A stretch of 64,000 bases of DNA from Gallaecimonas sp045291545 (lineage in GTDB: Bacteria; Pseudomonadota; Gammaproteobacteria; Enterobacterales; Gallaecimonadaceae): contig NZ_CP149514.1 in the NCBI RefSeq assembly GCF_045291545.1, positions 124,001-188,000 on the forward strand. The letters run 5' to 3'. Position numbers and translations under genes: made by a program. The number at the start of each line of letters is the position of its first letter. Position 1 is the stretch's first letter. The notes beneath the pieces are model-generated. The model did no database searches, was not told where the DNA came from, and worked only from the letters and a program-made list of their open reading frames with translations. This document shows, one piece after another, positions 36,119 to 43,255 of this stretch.

Positions 36119-36508
36119 TTGATCAAATTAGAGCGTGGAAAGCCTGCCCCTAAAGGGTTTGCTGCCCTTAGTTGGCCTGGCGAACAGGCATGTCTAGGCC
36201 CAGCATTGTGTTCATTACTTTCACCCCGGCCAAAGCCTCTGCCACTTGGCCGTTGTAGTCGCGCAGACTCAGCTTCGGGCTGATGAGCTGCTTGTCTCGC
36301 GACATGGCCGTTTCCACTTTTGAGCGTTGGTGATAGCGGCTTTATCCATCCAGAAGGTCAGCGAACCTCGGCTGACCAGGGCCCGGTTGTAGACTGCCTA
36401 ATTGGTGATATCGTGCTTGGCCTTGTCCATCTGCGGTTCTCCTTCGATAAGTCGGGTGATCGGATCATGGCAAGACAGAATGGTTCAACGCATTTGGGAA
36501 ACAACGCC
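36112..36508 (-). mobile_element. Decayed IS5-family element, remnant B
   Basis: Ends AGCGTTGTTGATCAAAT on the left and ...GGGAAACAACGCC on the right, as in remnants A and C. On the minus strand it holds both ends of the transposase joined by an internal deletion (next entry). Neither flank shows a duplication. Its right end cuts into an Rhs linker, which follows in frame. Confidence 0.87.
36168..36430 (-). pseudogene. IS5-family transposase pseudogene, internally deleted
   Basis: Starts MDKAKHDITN, then an in-frame TAG/TAA-type stop, then AVYNRALVSRGSLTFWMD, the normal N-terminus of IS5-type transposases. The DDE core is missing, and after a frame change the C-terminus reads SPKLSLRDYNGQVAEALAG and GLDMPVRQAN before the stop. 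Non-functional. Confidence 0.85.
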
Positions 36509-36560
36509 AGTTGTAACTGCTGCATTTACGAGTGCATTACGACAGGATTGGAGTTCTGAA

Positions 36561-37076
36561 ATGAAGAATAGCCATGCGGGTTCAGTGTCTAGAGAAGATA
36601 GGAAAGAGCAAATTGATGCGAGCTTGAAAACAACTAATGAAAAAATCGCATTAGCAAACAAGAGAGGCTTTGACTCAATGGATGATGCTGCAAAATTTCT
36701 GAATGACATATCTGGTGTCGTGTATGGTAGTGATGGAAAACCCATTGACGTAGAAGTTAGTGAAAGGATTTTCTATGGGAACGATAGATACTTGATTGGA
36801 AATGTAGTCACTAACTATCAAAGTGGCTATGTAGATGTTGCCGATTCAAGGATGGCTTACTTTAAGAACGTAGTGGCTGAGTGGCATACACATGGCTCAG
36901 ATCCTATTTACTATACCTTTTCAGAAAATGATTTGTTCGATGTTAAGAGTAAACTCCAATACTTGTCTGCACCAACATTCTCGGCTAAATTTAAGGGTGT
37001 TAGCCTTTTAAAGAACAATGGTTCATCAACATGTCTTTTGGCTGGTGATGCCTGGTATTATGGAGAATGTAAATGA
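36561..37076 (+). CDS. Detached Rhs toxin tip with JAB/DUF4329-like metallo-domain
   Basis: 171 aa from an ATG with GGAG upstream. The frame stays open leftward to the IS boundary and reads VVTAAFTSAL, the usual end of an Rhs pre-toxin linker, so this is the C-terminal tip of an Rhs protein cut off by IS remnant B. The domain shows E107-W-H109-T-H111 followed by S121-xx-D124, a JAMM/JAB-type metal site; DUF4329 proteins of Rhs toxins look like this. Expected to be a metal-dependent hydrolase toxin. It overlaps the next gene by four bases. It may be expressed as a free cytoplasmic protein. Confidence 0.68.
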   Translation: MKNSHAGSVSREDRKEQIDASLKTTNEKIALANKRGFDSMDDAAKFLNDISGVVYGSDGKPIDVEVSERIFYGNDRYLIGNVVTNYQSGYVDVADSRMAYFKNVVAEWHTHGSDPIYYTFSENDLFDVKSKLQYLSAPTFSAKFKGVSLLKNNGSSTCLLAGDAWYYGECK

Positions 37077-37537
37077 AAGTAGTGTTGACCTTTATTTTCC
37101 TTTTTTTTTACGGGGGAGGGAGTGTTGTTCATGCCTCTCAGATGGATGAAGGGTGTCCTGTTCGAACTAATGTAAATATTGGTAACTCTAAATCTGTCTC
37201 TATGATCAACTTAATCACTAGTCCAGAAAAATATTATGGTCGAATGATAAATATTAAGGGATTGCTAGACATTGATGGACGGCTTCCTATTGTTTATTTC
37301 GACAAGCGTTCAGAAAAAAATATAATAACAAAAGAGGCTGTTTTCATTACTGATCCAAAGATAAATGCTGATCTTGAAATTTTAAATAAACTGGATGGTG
37401 AATTTGTTGTTGTTAATGGTATTTTTGAGAAACCTGATTATTCAAAATTTATCGGTGAATTTAAAAAGGTGCAACTTCTCTGTCTTAACTACCAAGCCCC
37501 AAAGAGGATGCCTCTTCTAGAACTTAAGAAGCAATGA
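37073..37537 (+). CDS. Candidate immunity protein, exported
   Basis: 154 aa with a signal peptide (about 1-21, SVVHA|SQ), overlapping the JAB-type tip by ATGA. The mature part has an OB-fold-like layout (SMINLITSPEKYYGRMINIKG, then VYFDKRSEKN and FVVVNGIFEKPD). Position directly after a toxin tip and shared composition make immunity the simplest reading. Export suggests the toxin is met in the periplasm. Family not otherwise recognised. Confidence 0.62.
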   Translation: MKVVLTFIFLFFYGGGSVVHASQMDEGCPVRTNVNIGNSKSVSMINLITSPEKYYGRMINIKGLLDIDGRLPIVYFDKRSEKNIITKEAVFITDPKINADLEILNKLDGEFVVVNGIFEKPDYSKFIGEFKKVQLLCLNYQAPKRMPLLELKKQ

Positions 37538-37661
37538 TTTCTTAAGTTAAATATATCTAATGAGGACATTCATCTTCTGGGTTTCCGGGTGAACAAGTTT
37601 TGCATTGGTAATGCGGGTTGGCATCCAATGAATGGAATATGTAAAGCTATGGGGTGTTAGC

Positions 37662-37733
37662 ATGAGTAAATTCCGTATTTTTTTTGCTATCTTTTTCATC
37701 ATATCTTCTTATGGGATTTGTGGCGAGGTGTAA
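37662..37733 (+). pseudogene. Truncated signal-peptide ORF
   Basis: MSKFRIFFAIFFIISSYG, then ICGEV and a stop: a whole export signal without a mature protein. The TAA overlaps the ATG of the next Rhs fragment (TAATG). It looks like the 5' end of an immunity gene whose body was replaced by recombination with the Rhs fragment. The 120 bases before it are non-coding, with a weak third copy of repeat X near 37560. Confidence 0.5.
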
Positions 37734-38470
37734 TGTCTGTCCTCCAAGGTGGGAAGTTCGGGAATGGCTTTGTTTCGGCCGGTGTTGTTGGCGCCTTTGG
37801 CGGCCAAGTTAAAGGTATTCAAAGTCGAGCTGGCTTCATTGCTGCGTCTGCTCTGTTATCAGGCACAGTATCTGAGTTGACTGGTGGTAAGTTTGCCAAT
37901 GGAGCTGCCACTGGAGCGATGGTTGCCGCTATTCAATTGGCTGGTGGACAAAAAGCTAAGGCAAATAGTAGTGCTCGTAGAAGTGGTAACTTCCAAATTA
38001 ACGAACATGCGTCGAGGGAAATGATTGCAGATCCTGATACTTACGGTGGTGCCTTGGCTAACGTGGCTGGATTGCTTGATGATGATGAACTCCGAGATAT
38101 CCTAGGTGATAGTTACGGAAGTTTTAAGTCAGAGTTAGAGTCTGCATTCCGTGTGGGTTGGGATAGAGAAATACTCGCTAGCTCTATTAATGCCCCGGGC
38201 TTTATGGGTTCTTCTTTGATGGGATCGGGTGAACTCGCTGGCAGCGCTGTTAAATCTGTGATATCCCGTGCAACTGAGCCGTTTTCGAGATTTTCCTCAC
38301 TACCCAAACATTACAGGCAAGCCTGTTTTGAGCTTGCCCTGGGTCTTTGTGGTTCTGGTGGTCCCGTTGATAGTATTTTGTCTCCACCTGCACCATACTC
38401 AATGTCTATTCCTAGACCTCAGCCTAGCCCGTATGCTTCTTCCGCAGAATGGATCATCCATTCAAGGTGA
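37733..38470 (+). CDS. Rhs C-terminal fragment with unknown toxin tip
   Basis: 245 aa. Residues 1-70 are an Rhs hydrophobic linker with two GGKF(G/A)NG blocks (SVLQGGKFGNGFVSAG and TGGKFANGAATGAM), as in the longer Rhs gene downstream. No core repeats precede it. The tip (about 75-245) starts RRSGNFQINEHASREM, has a helical acidic part (LLDDDELRDILGDSYG) and ends in a proline-rich tail. No known toxin motif seen. The tail overlaps the upstream open frame of the next gene; a frameshift near the end cannot be excluded. Silent unless fused to a full Rhs by recombination. Confidence 0.6.
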   Translation: MSVLQGGKFGNGFVSAGVVGAFGGQVKGIQSRAGFIAASALLSGTVSELTGGKFANGAATGAMVAAIQLAGGQKAKANSSARRSGNFQINEHASREMIADPDTYGGALANVAGLLDDDELRDILGDSYGSFKSELESAFRVGWDREILASSINAPGFMGSSLMGSGELAGSAVKSVISRATEPFSRFSSLPKHYRQACFELALGLCGSGGPVDSILSPPAPYSMSIPRPQPSPYASSAEWIIHSR

Positions 38471-38510
38471 TTCATTGATAAAATGGATGCATCAGGAGTG
38501 GAGTGAAAAT

Positions 38511-39026
38511 ATGTTTTTTCCTGAAGAAAACAAATGGAAAAATATTTTACTGCTTAGTGTTTTCTTTATCCTAGGTAATTTATTGGTCGAAAAAATATGG
38601 CCTGGATGTTTTGTTGCCATTGCAATATTACTATCCAGAGTTCTCGCCAAGAAACCAGAACAGAAAGCTACTTTTTTTTCCCGAAAAGAGCTAGTCGAAT
38701 ACAATAGTAATTATTATTCCGCCTTCTATAGAATGCTTCTTTCCGGTAATTATGTATATGTGGCTTTTAGCCATGGTCACCTAATAACCTTGGATCTTGC
38801 TTTTTTTATCTTGTGGCTTGTGGGGTATACACTGTACTGGTTTGCAGTTTTCTTTATTCCTCATAATGGTGAGCTTTCTCCTCGTTTAATCTTCATTTCA
38901 AATATAGCTGCAATTGTATGCATTGCAGCTGTGCTATCTACTTTTATTTGGATCTTTTCGTCAGTTAAAGGTTTTTCTTTTATTAGTCCAATCATAAAGA
39001 ACGCATTTGAATTTTTAAGCCCCTAG
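38511..39026 (+). CDS. Multi-spanning membrane protein, candidate immunity protein
   Basis: 171 aa from the ATG with AGGAGTGGAG upstream; the frame is open further left but runs under the preceding gene. About four to five membrane helices (residues 11-24, 28-40, 88-105, 107-122, 138-158). AT-rich like its neighbours. Place right after an Rhs tip and membrane location suggest immunity against a toxin acting at or across the inner membrane. Not otherwise recognised. Confidence 0.6.
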   Translation: MFFPEENKWKNILLLSVFFILGNLLVEKIWPGCFVAIAILLSRVLAKKPEQKATFFSRKELVEYNSNYYSAFYRMLLSGNYVYVAFSHGHLITLDLAFFILWLVGYTLYWFAVFFIPHNGELSPRLIFISNIAAIVCIAAVLSTFIWIFSSVKGFSFISPIIKNAFEFLSP

Positions 39027-39125
39027 ATATGGGCTAAAGATATTGAAGATGACATCATTTTCAGTTTTTAAAATGAAGAAGATTAGTGTGGTTACCTGCC
39101 AATTGGATGTTCAGGCTTGGCTATT
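39027..39125. other. Non-coding gap left of repeat Y
   Basis: AT-rich, no open frame worth calling, no terminator-like hairpin seen. Confidence 0.3.
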
Positions 39126-39351
39126 CGTGTGTGTGGAGGAGGGCAGCGCCGTTAGCTGACGGTACTGCACAGAATGGACCGCTGTGCTGATTTATCTTGC
39201 GCAGTTGTACTTGGATTAGTCAGGTTTTCTGAAATAATTCAGGTTATTTCTGGTAGGTAAGGTTATGCTCTTTGAACTTGTCTGTAATGCTTGTTTTTAT
39301 TGGGCTAAGCATTAAAAAACCGGCCTGCATGCGCATATGAGAAGCAACGCC
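39126..39351. repeat. Dispersed repeat Y, copy 1, with IS-like right end
   Basis: Left part (39126-39195) contains a near-palindrome centred on AGCTGAC/AGCTGGC that could fold into a hairpin, matching 41793-41860. The right part (39294-39351; TTTTTATTGGGCTAAGCATTAAA, then ACCGGCCTGCATGCG, GAAGCAACGCC) matches 41850-41916. About 95 extra bases separate the parts in this copy only. It ends in AACGCC, the same terminal bases as the IS5 remnants, and the truncated Rhs gene starts right there. Confidence 0.7.
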
Positions 39352-41213
39352 ATGACAGCCTCAACCGGTTAACCAAGGTCAGCACTACAGAGCAAGGTGC
39401 CAGTGGCAACTTGCCAAATACCAGTGAAAGCTACAGTTACGACGGTGCCGGTAACTTCCTCGCCAAAGGCAGTATCAGCGACTACGCCTACGACAGCACG
39501 AACCCCTATCGGATGACGCATGCCAACGGCCGTAACTACCAATACGACAACAATGGCAATGTCACCACCGATGGCGTGCGCAGCTTTGCCTACAACGCTG
39601 CAGACCGCGTAACCCAAATTACCAAAGGCAGTAGCGTCACACACTTCCGCTATGGCCCCGGGCAGGTACGTTTCCAGCGGGTCGACAACCGGGTTGTCGA
39701 CGGTAAAAATGTGGAAGTAACCACCCTGAGCCTCGGTAATATGGAGCGGGTTACTGAAAAAGAAAACGGCACGGTAAAAGAAGATAAAGAGCGCTATAAC
39801 CTGGGTGACGCCATTGTCACCCACCACTTCACTACCAATGGTAGCGCCAGCAGTAATACAGACCGCCACTACCTGCACAAAGACTACCAAGGCTCTGTTA
39901 TTGCTATCAGTGATGCCGCCGGCACCATTACCGAGCAACGCCTGTATGACCCTTGGGGCAAAGTTGCCCTCAGCTTGGCCAGCGGTGATGTAAATAACCC
40001 TCTGCTGTGGTTTACGCAAGTGGTTACCAACCGCGGCTATACCGGCCATGAAGAAATACCGGATATGGATCTCATTCATATGAATGGCCGCATTTACGAC
40101 AGCACTCTGGGTCGCTTTATGCAGGCGGATCCCTTCGTCCAGGCGCCCGGCAACCTGCAAAACTACAACCGCTATAGCTATGTCATGAATAACCCCATGA
40201 CGCTGACGGATCCCAGTGGGTTCTTTTTCAAAGGAATTTTGCGCAAGATTGCAAAAAATAAGTTTCTGAACTTGGTCATCCAGGCCGTGCTTTATGTTTA
40301 CGCGCCATATGTTCTGCCTTATTACAATGCTGCTGTTGCATATGGGGCTACCGGTAGCCTGAGAACAGCCGTCATCGTTGGTGTTACTACCTATGTGGCA
40401 AATAACATCCCTGCGATGGGGCCAACTAGTAGATTTGTTGTTTCCGGGATGATTGGTGGAATTGCATCTGTAATGACAGGAGGGAAGTTTGGGAATGGAT
40501 TTATAAGCGCCGGAGCTGGAACGTTAGCTGGTGGTGGATCTCTTGGTTATAGAATATTTGCATCGGCTGTGATCGGGAGAACAGTTTCACTTCTGACTGG
40601 AGGGAAGTTTGCGAATGGAGCAATGACCTCTGCTTATGTTGTTATTATTAATGCAGTAGTAAGTAACACCCTTGCTCCTACAAACATGAAAGCAGCCGAT
40701 GAGGCCGATGGGGCTAACTCAAAAGGTCTTCCAGACGACGTTAAAGAAAAAATAGATTCGTTAATTAAAGCAAAAGACATCAAAGGTGCTGTTAAAGTAG
40801 CAACAGAGTATCTTGGTTTGGATATAAAGGACGCCTACGATATTGTGGTGAAGAGGGGGGGACAGTATTATGCAATGACTGATTCCCTTGGTGAAGTAAC
40901 TATTGGTGCATTTGCTATTAAGTCTCCTGAGGCGTTTGTTTCAACTGTTGGCCATGAATGGGTTCATCTTAGACAAAAAATGATGGGATATCAGGATGTA
41001 AATAGTGGAACCCAACAACATTTCATGGATGAAGTGGAAGCATATAAATGGGAAATTGATAATGTTGGTAGAACTGGCTTTACATCAGGCTTAAGAGAAA
41101 TGCAGAGATATTATGATGAGTACTCAAGTTATCTGAATGATGATAATCATTACAGAATCCTTTTTACTGGGAAATATGATCAATGCACACCAAAAATGCA
41201 AAGTTGCTACTAG
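39351..41213 (+). pseudogene. 5'-truncated Rhs protein with zinc-metallopeptidase tip
   Basis: The frame enters Rhs sequence immediately after an IS-like end (DSLNRLTKV...), with no native start; a TTG at 39411 is the first usable codon. YD-repeat core remnants (YSYDGAGN, YQYDNNGN) lead to the core end (GRIYDSTLGRFMQADPF, then NPMTLTDPSG, about 250-270 in the TTG numbering). A hydrophobic linker with two GGKF(G/A)NG blocks reaches about 420. The tip (about 425-600) has H515-E-W-V-H519 and candidate third ligands E541/E543 (DEVEAYKWE), a zincin protease signature. Lacking the N-terminal delivery part, it cannot be exported alone. The last 31 bases overlap the next gene. Confidence 0.82.
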
Positions 41214-41638
41214 CACTACTCTTTTTTAGTGGCTGTGCCTACAGCAATGCTGATGTGAAGGTTTTGCTCACCCAGGTAGACGGCGAGCATTTAAGTGTTA
41301 CTGTGCAGAATGTAACTGACAGTGATTATGACTTTGAATATAATTTCTGTCGCTCATCAGTAGGGAGTCTATCTTTTGAATTAAAAGATAGTGATGGCAA
41401 TGTGCAGCCTGTTCGCGCTTTCTTGAACGATGGCTGCGCTCTTGATGAAAAATTTAAAATTAGAGCGTATGGTGCTATCAGTCGTGAATTTAATATTGAT
41501 GACATTGTTGCTTTGTATGAAAACCCGAAAGGGGTGATCTCGTTTAAAGCACTATTTTGTGGCCATACTAGATATGGTAAAAAAACAGACTGCATTTCTA
41601 GCAATACCATTGATGTCGATGTAAGTAATGAAAAATAG
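41183..41638 (+). CDS. Lipoprotein, candidate immunity to the zincin Rhs tip
   Basis: 151 aa with a lipobox (LFFSGC, acylated C18). The mature part is beta-rich with four cysteines (NFCRSS, DGCALD, LFCGHT, TDCISS) probably paired in two disulfides. The start lies inside the Rhs gene, so the two were translated as a unit. A periplasm-facing lipoprotein fits an inhibitor of a metalloprotease acting in the periplasm. No known family seen. Confidence 0.68.
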   Translation: MHTKNAKLLLALLFFSGCAYSNADVKVLLTQVDGEHLSVTVQNVTDSDYDFEYNFCRSSVGSLSFELKDSDGNVQPVRAFLNDGCALDEKFKIRAYGAISREFNIDDIVALYENPKGVISFKALFCGHTRYGKKTDCISSNTIDVDVSNEK

Positions 41639-41663
41639 TATTGGGTAACTTGATTGGATTAAA

Positions 41664-41752
41664 TAGGACACCCATCTTTAGTTTCTAGTAATTTCACTGG
41701 CTTAGTGCTGGTTGGAGTATTAAAGGACGTTTAGCCTGCTAACAGCGAGCCG
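41664..41752. repeat. Dispersed repeat X, copy 2
   Basis: Counterpart of the copy at 36028. Both lie just downstream of a gene of immunity type. Shared blocks GGACACCCATCTT and CTGCTAACAGCG are exact; the middle is diverged. Confidence 0.7.
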
Positions 41753-41792
41753 TGCAGCCTTAACCAGTAGAACTGCTCAGACTTGGCCAGCA

Positions 41793-42010
41793 GGGTGTGT
41801 GAGGGAGGGCAGCGCCGTCAGCTGGCGGTGCTGCAAAGAATGGACGGCTGTGCTTATTTTTATTGGGCTAAGCATTAAACAAACCGGCCTGCATGCGAAT
41901 TTTAGAAAAAACGCCATCATGTGAGGAGAAAATGGATATCAAGTATATACATCGTTTGGGTTTGGGTTTGGGTTTGGGTTTGGGTTTGGGTTTGGGTTTG
42001 GCGTAAAAGC
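41793..42010. repeat. Dispersed repeats Y and Z, copy 2, contiguous
   Basis: Here the hairpin-forming part, the TATTGGGCTAAGCATTAAA part and the micro-ORF part lie side by side without interruption, so this is the most complete version. Together with repeat X it fills the 419 bases between the lipoprotein and the next gene. The longest (TTGGGT)n tract of the window is in it. Confidence 0.75.
41932..42006 (+). CDS. Micro-ORF with Leu-Gly repeat, copy 2 (24 aa)
   Basis: MDIKYIHR, seven Leu-Gly units, Leu-Ala, TAA. GAGGAGAAA directly before the ATG is a good ribosome site, better than in copy 1. Difference between copies is three whole hexamers, so the frame and stop are kept. It lies 51 bases before a membrane-protein gene, so a leader-peptide role is possible. 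Confidence 0.4.
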   Translation: MDIKYIHRLGLGLGLGLGLGLGLA

Positions 42011-42057
42011 CAATGTTGCAGATTTCGGATATTCTACAGACTCTTATAGGTGATGTT

Positions 42058-42390
42058 ATGAAGGCTTTAATTATTATATTGTTTTTTTTAGGGTTGCTAG
42101 GCAGTGCCTTCTCTTCTCTTATATATCTAAATATGTTGAGGAAACTAATTGCTCACTTAAAAGAAGCGCATGAAGAGCACTGGAGAGCATTGGGCTGTCC
42201 AAGTGTAGGGGTTGATTCCAGTGCATCATCATCGTTTAATTTAAGTTTATTCTTATTTAACAGGGGGAAGTTTGTTTATTGTGATGGAGCTTGTAGAAAA
42301 ACAATAGATAAAGTAAAGTCAAGCTTCGTCATTTCTATGGTGTGTTTTTTATTGTTTTTTGTTTCAATGATATGCTCTTGGTACGTCTAA
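42058..42390 (+). CDS. Small membrane protein with UspB-like layout
   Basis: 110 aa from the ATG with AGGTGAT upstream. A hydrophobic N-terminal helix (about 3-25), a polar middle (HLKEAHEEHWRALGC) and a C-terminal helix (about 87-108) preceded by KTIDKVKSSFVIS. Length and two-end helix layout resemble universal stress protein B, but sequence similarity is weak by eye. AT-rich, inside the island; an orphan immunity protein is the other reading. Confidence 0.55.
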   Translation: MKALIIILFFLGLLGSAFSSLIYLNMLRKLIAHLKEAHEEHWRALGCPSVGVDSSASSSFNLSLFLFNRGKFVYCDGACRKTIDKVKSSFVISMVCFLLFFVSMICSWYV

Positions 42391-42442
42391 ATAATTTTTC
42401 CTAATTGTGAACCACCATATGCCGCTACAGCCTGCGAAAACC

Positions 42443-42741
42443 GGCGTTGTTGATCAAATCAGAGCTTGGACAGCCTGCCCTTAGTTGACCTGGCGAACAG
42501 GCATGCCGAGGCCCAGCGTTTTTCTTCATCACCTTCACCCCAGCCAGGGCTTCAGCAAGCTGGCTATTTCCGCGTTTGACCGTTGGTGATAGAGGATTTT
42601 CCCACGATTGCTCAAAGTGCGGCTGTATTTGCCCAGTAGCTGATTGAATGCTCGACTTGGCCCATGATTCTCTACTTCAATACGTTGAGGATCGGATCAT
42701 GGACTGGCAGAGTGGCTCACTGGATTTTAGGAAACAACGCC
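42443..42741 (-). mobile_element. Decayed IS5-family element, remnant C
   Basis: Left end GGCGTTGTTGATCAAATC is identical to remnant A; right end reads GGAAACAACGCC. Inside, the minus strand keeps pieces of the transposase C-terminus, and the rest is scrambled. It ends three bases before the ATG of the HIT gene and marks the right border of the island. Between it and the preceding gene (42391-42442) nothing is seen. Confidence 0.83.
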
Positions 42742-42744
42742 ACT

Positions 42745-43206
42745 ATGAACTGTATCTTTTGTGACATTGTGGCCGGCAAGATGCCGTGCCATAAAGTGTG
42801 GGAAGACGACCAGCATCTGGCGTTTTTATCCATTTTCCCCAACACCCGAGGCTTTACCGTGGTGATCCCCAAGGCTCATCACGGCAGCTATGCTTTTGCA
42901 CAATCCGATGAGGTCTTAACGGGGCTGCTGCTGGCTACCAAAAAGGTGGCGTTACTGTTAGACCAAGCCTTCGATGACGTGGGCCGTACCGGTATGTTCT
43001 TCGAAGGTTATGGCGTTGACCACCTGCACAGTAAGCTGTTCCCGATGCATGGCACCGGCAATAACGCCGATTTTCAGCTGATTGAAAACCGGCAGGACTA
43101 TTTTTTCGAGCGTTATGAAGGCTACCTGTCATCCCACGACTGCCAGCGAGCTGATGACGCCGAACTGGCTGCTACGGCGGCGATGATCCGCGAAGCAGGG
43201 CGTTGA
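42745..43206 (+). CDS. HIT-family nucleotide-binding protein
   Basis: 153 aa. HIT proteins hydrolyse or transfer nucleoside phosphates (Ap4A, AMP-lysine and similar). The N-terminus CIFCDIVAGKMPCHKVWEDD is typical. The histidine motif reads DHLHSKLFPMHG: two histidines of the triad are present, and the third position is lysine, with another histidine four residues on. This variant occurs in a HIT subgroup, so activity is likely but not sure. The native leader is gone: IS remnant C ends just before the start, and the only ribosome-site-like bases (TTAGGAAA) belong to the IS end. Confidence 0.88.
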   Translation: MNCIFCDIVAGKMPCHKVWEDDQHLAFLSIFPNTRGFTVVIPKAHHGSYAFAQSDEVLTGLLLATKKVALLLDQAFDDVGRTGMFFEGYGVDHLHSKLFPMHGTGNNADFQLIENRQDYFFERYEGYLSSHDCQRADDAELAATAAMIREAGR

Positions 43207-43223
43207 GGGAATTTTACCGGTAG

Positions 43224-43255
43224 AAAAAAGGCGGCCATTGCTGGCCGCCTTTTTT
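43224..43255. terminator. Bidirectional terminator between the HIT gene and hslO
   Basis: Stem AAAAAAGGCGGCCA/TGGCCGCCTTTTTT with loop TTGC. Its right arm touches the hslO stop codon. Confidence 0.93.
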
